Under the pieces are notes generated by a model. The model was not told the DNA's origin. It searched no databases and saw nothing but the letters and a program-made list of their open reading frames with translations. Position numbers and translations under genes: made by a program. Below are positions 21,925 to 32,700 of a DNA stretch of 64,000 bases, piece by piece. Source of the DNA: Mytilus galloprovincialis (Eukaryota; Mollusca; Bivalvia; Mytilida; Mytilidae); NCBI RefSeq assembly GCF_965363235.1, contig NC_134846.1, positions 31,630,218-31,694,217 on the forward strand, given 5' to 3'. Position 1 is the stretch's first letter. The number at the start of each line of letters is the position of its first letter.

Positions 21925-24730
21925 AATTGAGAATGGAAATGGGGAATGTGTCAAAGAGACAACAAACCGACCATAGACAACAGCAGAAGGTCCCGCACCC
22001 GGAAGCGTCCTTCAGCTGGCCCCTAAACAGATATATATATATACTAGTTCAGTGATAATGAACGCCATACTAAACTCCAAATTGTACACAAGAAACTAGA
22101 ATTAAAATAATACAAGACTAACAAAGGCCAGAGGCTCCTGACTTGGGACAGGCGAAAAAATGCGGCGGGGTTAAACATGTATATGAGATCTCAACCCTCC
22201 CCGTTTACCTCTAGCTAAGCCAATGCAGAAAAGTAAACGTATAACAATACGCACATTAATATTCAGTTCAAGAGAATTCCGAGTCTGATGTCAGAAGATG
22301 TAACCAATGGAAATAAACAAAATGACAATAATACATAAATAACAACAGACTACTAGCAGTTAACTGACATGCCAGCTTCAGACTTCAATTAAACTGATTG
22401 AAAGATTATGTCTTCATCATATGAATATCAGGCACAATCCTTCCAATTAGGGTTTTAGTATCATACCATCATAAGATATATGAGAAGAACATAACCCGTG
22501 TCATGCCAACAACTGGTTTTAAATTTAAATAAATGTGTTTAGTTCCGATGCAAAGACCCTAAAAGTGAATCAATATTAACCCAAAATATGCAATCTTTAA
22601 TGACCTGACAACAGTATCGTAACTATATCCCTTCTTAATAAGTCTATTTCAAGGTGTTGTTAGCTTCTGAGGTGAATACTGACATTTTTGTGCTTTGTAA
22701 AGAATATTTCCATAAAATATTGGATGTGAAATACCTGAAAGTATACTGAAGAAGTCTGCATGTTGAGCTATATTTACGAATGATGTCCTTATACCGATGA
22801 TAAAATTGAGAAAATGTTTTGACTAGTTTGTGATATCGAAAACCCTGGTGTAACAATTTTTCAGTAATACATAATTTTCTCTCGTTAAAATCTAAAACAT
22901 TGTTACATACACGAGCGAATCGTACAAGTTGAGATATATATATAAACACCGTAAGATGATGGCAAGGGAACGTCACCATCTAAAAATGGATAATTAACGA
23001 TAGGAAATCAGAAATCATCTCTATTATCATAAATTTTAGTATTAAGCTTTCCGTTAATGATAATTTTTATAGATATCAAGATCGAGGAAAGGGCAGTGGT
23101 CATTGTTAGTATTAGCTTTATTTAAAGTAAGTTCAACAGGATAAATTTCTTTAGTATACATACTGAAGTCGTCATTATTGAGAGCCAAAATATCATCCAA
23201 ATATCTTAAAGTTATGGTGGCCGGATGCGGCCATTTCGCCTTTTCGCGTTTTCACGTTTTCTCCTTTCACTTTCACGGGAAATCGAGAATCGAGCAATTG
23301 GGAAATCGGGAAATCGAAAAATCGAGAAAGCGAAATCGAGAAATCGGGAAATCGGGAAATCGAGAAATGGAGAAAGCGAAATCGAGAAATCAAGAAAGCG
23401 AAAACGCGAAAACGCGAAAGCGAAAACGCGAAAACGGGAAATGAAATAGATTTCTCGATTTCGCTTTCTCGATTTCTCGATTTCCCGATTTCCCGATTTC
23501 CCGATTTCCCGATTTCTCGATTTCTCGATTTCTCGATTTCGCTTTCTCGATTTCTCGATTTCCCGATTTCCCGATTTCTCGATTTCTCAATTTCGCGTGA
23601 AATTGAAAGGAGAAAACGCGAAAACGCGAAAAGGCGAAATGGCCGCATCCGGCCACCATATTATTAAATTTGTGTATCAGATGTTGTTTTGATGGGTCTT
23701 TGCTGATTTTTATCATAAATTGTAACTCATAGCAATACAAAAAAGGTCCTCAATAAATGGTGCACAGTTAGTTCCTATAGGAATTCCGATAACCTGACGA
23801 TATACTGAATCTCCAAAGCGAACAAAAATGTTATCTAGTAAAAATTCAAGGGTAGTTATAGTATCAAAGCATGTCCAATTGACATAGTTTTTTTTGTTTA
23901 TTGCTACTAAAAAATGACCTAAAAGAGTTTGAACATATATATTCACATTCTAACTTTTTAATTTCCAATTTAATTAAGTGTGTGAATGTTTTCTTAATGA
24001 GAATGTGAGGCAATGTGGTATATAGGGTAGAAAAATCAAAACTTTTAACAGATTCAAAATCACCAATATAAGCATGCAATTTATCAAGTACTTCCAACGA
24101 GTTCTTGACACTCCAAAAGTAATTAATTCCACTGCTTTCGAACTTGCCTTATTTGAACAATTTATTATCAGGTTTTTGATTGTACCAAGTGTACTTGTAA
24201 GAAGAATAGATAATTTAGTAGTGGAACAATGGCTTGAAGACGAAATAAATCTATATTTGTAATATTTGTAAGGTGTTTTGTGTAGCTTCGGAAGACAATA
24301 CATAGTTGTGACTTTCATTGTTTTTGGTTCTGCTTGTAAAGCGGTAGCTAAAAGTTTATGTTTGATACAGATGTCGTTTTCTGAAAATGGAGTCAGTTGG
24401 AATGTTGGTGAATTGGTGATTTCTTTTTGTAGAACCTAAATGTAAAATTTACGTCAAACAATAATAATGTTATTAGCAGCTTTATCGGCCGGGACAAAAC
24501 AAATTCCTTGGTTAGTTCTTTTAGTTTATGTTTGATACGAGAAATATGTTTATTGTGGTTATTGTTAAGAGTAAAATGTTCTTTAAAATGTTGAATACGT
24601 ATATCAACTATGTTCATCACTGATTTAAAAAAAGAATCCAAAGATGTTTTGCTAGCTAGCTTTTTCCCGTTTTATCCATTTCAAACAATAAGTACGGAGT
24701 GAGTCGTGGATGATATTACGATACTCATTC
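21925..24730 (-). mobile_element. Reverse-transcriptase retroelement with its 3' tail (family A)
   Basis: The minus strand carries, in order from 24.73 kb down: an N-terminal region, LPKLHKTPYKY, SFDFSTLYTTLPH, IPIGTNCAP, a YLDD catalytic box next to DDILALNNDDF, and SQLVRFAR with FYHRYKDI. The 3' tail follows to 21925. This is a reverse transcriptase of a type common in mollusc and cnidarian genomes, either Penelope-like or another non-LTR class; no endonuclease was seen. The copy is broken and 5' truncated. A 444-bp foldback (23215-23658) has inserted into it immediately upstream of the YLDD box in coding order. Confidence 0.7.
23215..23658. mobile_element. Foldback element: 444-bp near-palindrome built of GAAATCGA/GAAAACGC units
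   Basis: Ends are TGGTGGCCGGATGCGGCC and its inverted copy, with TA on both sides (23213-23214 and 23659-23660). Each arm continues inward as CGCCTTTTCGCGTTTTC and then as tandem 8-9-bp units of the type GAAATCGAG/GAAATCGGG, inverted in the other arm. Arms meet near 23450. The many charged open frames (repeats of NREIEKSR) are by-products. A TA duplication is Tc1/mariner-like, but no such ends are visible. Confidence 0.8.
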
Positions 24731-24996
24731 ATTATACATGTATGTATATCCGACATAGTCCTATATATAGTGCTGTAGACTAAATACACAGCAAATCAAG
24801 GTTGTTCAAAACTTCCATTTCTTGTACACAGATCTAGAAATATTCAAGCACCAAGTCTTGTGAAACCATGCAATACTAACTAAAACACCTGACATTTTAA
24901 CACGTAGTTATAGATATCTAAAGCAGTTATGTATATGTTAAACCTGTTTTAAAACTTGCAGAGAAAAAAAATCGTGTTTTCTTCCGAAAAATACAA

Positions 24997-25742
24997 TCAT
25001 GACGTCTTTACACTAAATCCATTGGATGTTGGATGTGTACGGATTGATAGTTTAGTCTTAGATGCATGATTTTTTTTATTAGTTGTGAGTGGTTTTGAAA
25101 TAGCTGTCAGATAACTGCGAGTACTCTCAGATCTGTTCCTAGTGGCTTTTTGTTGTCGGGATGTACAAGTACCCGGCAACGTCTACTTGTATTTTTGTCC
25201 ATCTGATTAGTTAAGCCTTTTTCAGCTGATTTTTATAGTTCGTTCTTATGTTGTACTGTTTTACCACTGTCCCGAGTTAGGGGAGGGTTGGGACTCCGCT
25301 AACATGTTTAACCCCGTCACATTATTTATGTATGTGCCTGTCCCAAGTCAGGAGCCTGTAATTCAGTGGTTGTCGTTTGTTTATGTGTTACATATTTGTT
25401 TCGTTCATTTTTTATATAAATAAGGCCGTTATTTTTTCTCGTTTGGATTGTTTTACATTGTCATTTCGGGGCCTTTTATAGCTGACTATGCGGTATGGCC
25501 GTACGGTGACCTATAGTTGTTTTTCGTTCATTTTTTTTTTATATAAATAAGCCCGTTAGTTTTCTCGTTTGAATTGTTTTACATTGTCATATCGGGGCCT
25601 TTTATAGCTGACTATGCGGTATGGGTTTTGCTCATTGTTGAAGGCCGTACGGTGACCTATAGTTGTTAATGTCTGTGTCATTTTGGTCTCTTGTGGACAG
25701 TTGTCTCATTGGCAATCATATCATATCTTCTTTTTTATAAAA
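24997..25742 (+). repeat. Family B retroelement tail; holds the empty site for transposon copy 2
   Basis: Shares with other copies the modules GACGTCTTTACACTAAATCC, CTGTCCCAAGTCAGGAGCC, TATAAATAAGGCCGTTA, GCCGTACGGTGACCTATAG and an end CATATCTTCTTTTTTA. Internal stretches such as CATTTCGGGGCCTTTTATAG appear twice, from 25463 and from 25581, so part of the tail is duplicated. The stretch TTTAT/TAGTTGTGAG at 25079/25080 is uninterrupted here and is the site occupied by the 52310-56057 transposon in another copy. Confidence 0.7.
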
Positions 25743-25859
25743 CACGTCCATCGGGTGTAGTGTGATGACGTCTTATTAATTTGTGAAAAGACAATATAAA
25801 GTTGGCTTAAAACGATTAAAGACCAAGTCGAACGAGGAAAGAATATGCTAGACAATGTT

Positions 25860-28038
25860 TTATTTGTTTTTATTTAATGTAGTCATTTGACATGGTTTAC
25901 TGACATATTTCATTACAAGCGAAACTGTTAAGTCTTGAATACTGACTGGCAATATGGAATATATAAAACTCTCTAAAGAAGTACGAAACCCTGGAACATA
26001 TCTAGTGTCCGGATACTGGCAACAAATGGCGTCCTCAATTGCGTCAATTACTTGCGCGATGTCTTTATTGGCAGTTAAATCTAGTATATTTTCCTTTATT
26101 TTAACAAGAAAATCGTTGAAATAATGTTCTCCATATGCATTTTTAATCTCGTCTGGACACTTTTCCCATATCTCCTTGTTTTGTGCGATGATAACATTTT
26201 CATCAGTTATATTTGTTCTGTAAAAATATCATAAACAATTATTGACACGTGTAAATTTACTAGTACTCATTGATAGCATGTATACATAAAGTTTAAAATG
26301 AAAGAACGTCCAAGGAAGAAATTAAGCTCAAAAAGTCTGACATTCAGCAAATTTTGTTTAACTCAGATAACCGTATGTTTAAATCGGAAGGGAACACGTA
26401 TAACAGATTACGTATAATAATCCACCAAGGTTTGCCGAGTGGCAAAATTGACTCAGTTATCGATCATCAGTTTAACCATGATAACTTGTGTTGTTTTGAT
26501 TACAGGTACATTGTACATATCGTTTATTTTTGCTTGTCTTGGTAATATCTATACATGCTGGATAATTAGCCTTTCAAAGTTTACAACCGGTTTCCACATT
26601 TACAAAAGAACTCAGTTTACATTTACCTTAAATATTGCCATTTGGTCAATCAATTTAAGATATATACCAAACCACTTTTCGTCGATTCCAACAAGACTTT
26701 TGTAGCTATAATGACCTAGACTGGATACTTTATATACTTACTTGTACATACTTGGTTCTATTGTGATGACCTTGACATTAAACTTGTTCATTTCTCTTCT
26801 GAGACATTCTGAAAATCCTATTATACCAAACTTCGTGGCAGTGTATGCTGAGAAACCTGGTAAACCATTCCTTCCTGGAAATTAAAACAGTGTGTATAGG
26901 GACAGGTAGAATGTTTTTATTTTGCATGATTTTAATTGTCATTAACAACATGTCGAGCATCTTTGCTAGCCAATGGTTACGATCCGGTCCGCCCCTTTAA
27001 AGTGGGACTGGATCGGAATTCTTGGCTAGCAAAGATGCTCGTCAAGATGCTCGTCGAGCACCAGTAATTGAGAAGGAACCGACAGACGACATGCAGATAG
27101 CTTATATGTTGTTTTTCTTTATGTGTGAAGTATGCAAAGTTGTCTCGTTCATTCTGATTGTCTTTTGAGTGTCTGAATAATAATTCAAAAATGGCTTTTC
27201 ACGTCAGAGTTCATGCAAAAATGTGTCCGTTAAAGCCTTTGCTGAACGATTTGAAATTACAAATAAAAGACTGCATGATTGAGAATTAAAAAAAAATAAA
27301 CGTGTTAATTGACAACCTTACCAGGCCAGTACTGAATTGTAGGATAAGATAAATATTTTTATATATTTAAATCTCGTATGAAATTTTCAATAACACGACA
27401 ATATTCGTTAAGATAATATGTAATATTTTAAATTTTAACGCGTGTTACATTACCAGCCAGACTTGCAACAGTGACAACACGACCTTGAGTTTTTCTGACG
27501 AGCGGTAGAAAGGCTTTGGTCACTCTGATTACACCTGTTAGATTCACGTCAATCATGCGTTGATATACATCTAATGGACACCATTCACATTCGACATAAG
27601 ATGCTACACCTGCATTGTTAATAACAGCCCATAAACCTACAAAAATAGAAGAAATGTTTAATTGGTTTTCAACATTCGTAGCATCAATAACACATTATTG
27701 TGTGTTTGTTCATTGGCTTTGCCTGGTGTGTGAATATATATAAAAGTATAGTAACGTCAACCTCGTTTAACCAAAAATTATTTACTTTAAATACCTCTAG
27801 AAGCATTTTTGACCAATCATGTTAACGTATTTCATAATATGCAAATCATATAAGAACTCTAGTAACACATATATATTTGTATTGTTCTTGACGTTTGTCT
27901 TTCGACCATTGTTGTTTTGATTTCTATGTTCTCTGATCGACAAGTCTGTGTTCCTGGTTTGATGTAGTCTGTTGTGCAATCCAATTAACTTTTACATAAC
28001 GGCGGCATTTTGGCAAGTTTGGATTGGTTGGTTTTTTT

Positions 28039-28070
<32 letters not shown>

Positions 28071-29033
28071 GGGTCTCAGTCTAAATGATATAACTCGGCT
28101 AAAAGTTTGAGTACTGACATATTTGCACGAACCTTTATCTTGAATTGTATCTGTGACAAACTTTAATGCATCTGAGACATCTTGTTCTTTGGTTACATCT
28201 ATTTGTACTGGATGCACACTTTTTGAGAAGTTTGCAAGTTCTTTTGCACCTACTCCGTTGATATCTAAACAACCAGCAAACACCCGGAATCCTATAGTGC
28301 TCAATTGTTTGGCTATATGGTATCCAAAGCCTCTATCACATCCTTAAAGAAAGTATGTCCGTCAATTTGAAAATATAATGTTTTGTAATTTTTCCCCACT
28401 GCCCTGTTTTTTTCTACTTTTCCCAAGACCAATTCCCGCCTTTTATCAAACATTCCTTTTTAACCTACCGTCTGTATATCACAACTCACTAGAGAGCGTC
28501 GGGAAAACACATTTGCGATATATACATTATAACCTATTAATCATGAATCAACCAATACGTGTTTACATTTGTCCATTTAGGGAGCATAGAGAGCGTACGT
28601 ATGCTGACCTTTTATTTGAAAATATATAAATTTTAGCATAAAATCGTCCTATTTTATTTCTCTCGCTTAAAAGGAATTATACATCTCCAAACATTGATTG
28701 AGACCGTTATAAAACAGACATAACAAACATACTGTCTGTGCATGAGTATTGAATTGCAATACACAGTCCACTACCGGATAAAAATTCATTGTAATGGAAC
28801 GAAATTCTAACTTGATCTATTATAACATGTCCTGGTGTAACTACATAAAATAACCAACAAACCTACAACTAAATTCTTTAAACATTTTACTATAAAAAGA
28901 AAAGGAAAAAAAATGTCATTTATCTAAACTACAATGACTTTTAAAAAAATGAGTTGTTTCCCTTTGAACAGAACTCTAGTAATTTAAAATAAGTATATCA
29001 TCAAAAATTTAAAACTAGGTAAAGGGCTGTAAC

Positions 29034-29104
<71 letters not shown>

Positions 29105-29457
29105 CTCGAAATTTGTTTTCTGTCAGAAACCTATAATATGTAAAAAATTAGATAACAATCCAAATTCAGACAGTATCAAGCTTGAATATTGTGTCCAAAT
29201 TTGCCCCGTTGAAATGTTCAGGGTTCAACCTCTGGTCGTATTAGGCTGCGCTCAGCGAAGCATTTTATATAAAAAGTTAAACTACGGGTCAAGAAATAGC
29301 ACCACAACAGTGAATTTAAAAATAGCATACCTGTTAAAAATACTGATTTGCCATTTATTACTTTGATTTTCCTGTTTCGTCTGAGTTTGTAAACAAATAT
29401 AAGAAGACTAACGAAAAGTATGATAATAAGAATCACTCCATAAACACAAATATGCAT
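25860..29457 (-). CDS. SDR9C-type short-chain dehydrogenase/reductase (RDH/17beta-HSD6/DHRS9-like), five exons
   Basis: Exons are 29331-29457, 28133-28342, 27454-27636, 26742-26874 and 25860-26217. All joins keep frame with AG/GT borders, giving 336 residues. The protein starts with a membrane anchor (about residues 5-24) followed by KLRRNRK. The NAD(P)-binding motif TGCDRGFG is at 42-49, NNAG at 119-122, and the catalytic Ser171, Tyr184 and Lys188 (YTATK) have the usual 13- and 4-residue spacing. VFAGCLD follows beta strand 2, and the C-terminal RYVPGF matches the retinol/hydroxysteroid dehydrogenase group. The likely role is ER-bound oxidation or reduction of retinoids or steroids; the true substrate cannot be told. 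An AATAAA overlaps the stop. It sits head to head with the ANAPC16-like gene. Confidence 0.9.
28025..28073. repeat. T tract followed by G tract in SDR intron 2
   Basis: About 35 bases rich in T pass directly into about 17 G on the plus strand, just downstream (minus orientation) of exon 2. This is simple sequence only. Confidence 0.7.
28930..29290 (+). repeat. GACA microsatellite and 3' end of a pearl/HINE-like repeat
   Basis: About 16 GACA units lie at 29037-29101. They are followed by TTTTCTGTCAGAAACCTAT, GTTCAGGGTTCAACCTC and GGTCGTATTAGGCTGCGC, the closing modules of the element at 36018-38107. It is a short fragment inside SDR intron 1. Confidence 0.65.
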
Positions 29458-29723
29458 AGCGCAGTCATAAAATATGCTTCACTTGATAGTTAATATGCAT
29501 AACTTGTTATTGTAGTTGTAACGAGAACGACCGAGTAGTAACGATTGTTAATTGATTAATCTTTTGATAAATAGTCATCCATTGACCAATCAGAACCTTT
29601 TCAGAAAGTCATGTTTTATCTTATGCTTTATTTGGTTTTCCGATAGACCTGTGACGGATTTTTCTCGGAGACGGACTTTTTATTTTATTTTTTTTTATCA
29701 GACGAGTGCTCTCCCCTTGAAAA
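29458..29723. promoter_or_regulatory. Shared promoter interval of two head-to-head genes
   Basis: Only 266 bp separate the SDR start codon (minus) from the ANAPC16-like start codon (plus), so both promoters must lie here or overlap the first exons. A CCAATCAG box is at 29586-29593. No TATA box in a convincing place was seen. Confidence 0.55.
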
Positions 29724-32700
29724 ATGGCATCGCCTTCTCCAGATCCAACATTTACAAAAGAAGAAATAAAAAGGAACTTATTCAAATCACCAAATGTCGA
29801 AGCAGATAGAATGACAGGTAAATCTATTATCCACATCATGGACTTTTTTTTAACTTATACGTCTTTGTCCAAAACAAACAGTTTTTATTCCGTATAAGTT
29901 GTGTTTTAATGTTTATAAAGACACTCGGATAATTTTATGTGTAAATAGAAGAGTTTTACTGTATATTTTAACCGTTGGACAATAACTTTTAAAATATATC
30001 CACCATATATTTTAATATGTAAATAGTACTTTTACTTGGAGATAATCCTTGGTGTTCCTTAAAAAGTAGTCGGAGATTACTCTGACGTCCAACAGCTGTT
30101 TTGCCAGACAAGTTGGGGCCGTGGGACGTCAGAGCTTGTCCCATATCAAAAAGTGGATATTTGCCCACCCATAATAGATGCGCTGCTTCGTCGATTCTGG
30201 TGCCGATTGAGGGCCTTGGAATTATATAAATCGGGCATCAATCTGTTCATTTTTCATTTATCTCTTCATTTATGTAAGTTTCACCTACCTGCCAACCTTT
30301 ATTTTTCCATATTTTAACAGTTTTCACAGTTTTTTTAAGTAAAATTTATGCAGATTGAATTGGTCCACTTCATCTTTTATATAGAAAGTATGAAAAAAAA
30401 TTTAATTGTGGAACTCTGATTATTTTCACGATAATAGCCCAAAAATAGGTAAAAATCGATGAAAAATGGGAAAATCATCAAAATTGGACATTTTCAAAGG
30501 GCTGTAGCAAAAAAAGAAGTGCACCACCATACTATTTTTTCTTCACCAATTATTTTGCTACAGTCTGTGGCTCCTCAGAGGTGTACATCCTTAAATTGGG
30601 GTCTAAGCTATTCCTAATAATTATGACGTCTGGCAAGGCTATTTTAATTTTTTTTTCTGGGACACCTAAATTAAAATAGCCTTGCCAGACGTTATTATTA
30701 TTTGGACTAGGTTTAAGTGTGACACGGGATAGAGGATTTTTTTGTAAGCGTGACACATGAAAGTCAAATAATTATGTCATAAAAACAGAAAATGAAGTCT
30801 AGCGGGACACGGGAAATTACAAAAAAATGATAATTGCTTATGTACATTGTGTTAGGCCAACCTTAAAAATATGTTTGTTTGCAGTTTTCCGACTACCTTC
30901 AGACTGAAGGGTCGGTAGGTAGGAAAAATATTTTATTTTATCAGCCAAAATACAGTTTAAACAAGCAGTTACACTAAACCAAGTTTCTTGTGAAGAAAAA
31001 AAAAAAACATTTTAAAAACAACAAACACTGGACATGCTGAAAACCAACATCAAATGAACAGGCATTTTCAGATAAAAAACTTTTTAACCAAAACTGAAAC
31101 TTTAACATAGTGTCATTATCCAATTTATGACATAAAATACATGAAATATGGTATAATTATTAAATACTGGAACACTTATAAAGAAGGAATGTCATTATGA
31201 CTAGAACTGTTTTAAAGAAATATATTCAGACATGTATGCTTCTTGACTAGAATGTTTTCATGAGTAGAGTATTTTCATCAGAAAAATGATCTATATTAAA
31301 GATTTATAAGACAATGTATTAAAGAGTGTATTTTTAATAAAAAAAATAACCATTGAATCTTCCTCAATTGAAAAATAGCCAACTTGAAAAAAAAGTTTTC
31401 AGACATTCGACTGTTTTCATATTTCTAACAATATTTAATTATATGTGATAAGGTTATATTTTTGCCAGGCTTTAATGAAAACCAAAGAAATCTAAAGTTT
31501 GGGGTGAAATCCATATATAGCACCCCATTAAAAGTAAATGGTCTGTACTGAAATGTTTTTAATGCATAAAAAAAATTGGCAGCATATATATATATATATA
31601 GCTCCTAAGGACATGTTTTAATTGAATTCACACAGGCCACACAGTTTGGGTATATTTAATATTGTACATGTTGTAAGAAAGAATAATTGCAATGAGTGGG
31701 GCAGCCCCCCTTATCCTAAAGGAGCATACTCATTGCAATCGACAGGTTTTTGCTGTCATACATGTACATGGTGTACTTTGGCCACCAAGTAAAATTAAGT
31801 TTTTTCATCAACATAAATATACCTAAACAAGTCTGTCATTTTCTGACTTACATTGACTTGGATAAGTCTAAAATTGAAAACACGTTTTTAATGGATACAT
31901 TGTACATGTTTTCTTTAAATCAAAAACAAAAATTGACTTGTTTGTGTCTGAGCTCTGACTCTCTGTATATATGATACATGTGAATGGATATGAAATGAAC
32001 TTGTGTGTTTTGATTGACTATAAATACATGAAATAGGTGTCGATGTGCCGATTTGTCTTGTTCCCTGACCTCTAGTCCAAATAATTATAACGTCTGGCAA
32101 GGCTATTTTAATTTTTCCTTGGACACCTTCCTACTCCTATGCTTCCTTTTAATTGACTAAATAGCCTTGCCAGATGTCATTATTATTTGGACTACTTTAA
32201 CTCATGACTTTTTTTCTTGGATGCCAGGAGTATTGCCATATATATAAATAATTTTTTCCATTTTTAAATCAAAGAGAATTTTTTTTGGTGTATAAACATA
32301 TGAAAAAATATCTTAGTTCATGTAATACTTCAACTAGAATTTGTACAAAAAAAGGGTGCATACATGTAGATTGCGAACAGACCTAGGGGCAAACGTGTAT
32401 TGGGCAAGAACGAAACTGATACCCTTTAAATACAATACAGGAAAAGAACATGTATATAGACTTTAATACATGCACATGTTATTTACATTGTTGATATAAA
32501 AAATTCAAGAATGTTCAGAATACATTGTAACTGAAAGGGGGAGGTTCAGGAGTATCATTTTGTGACATGTGTACCAGTTTTAACTTTTTTGTTTGACCAT
32601 TGGGTACATACAATGATGTACATGCACCATTAAAAATAATGAATTTACATCATGTACATTAGTAGGTTTTATTAACATGATTAAGATGAAAAGGAGTATG

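Noticed and set aside
23178-23740. Charged open frames (NREIEKSR repeats) on both strands
   Set aside because: They are translations of the foldback's 8-mer arrays and appear in mirrored form on both strands.
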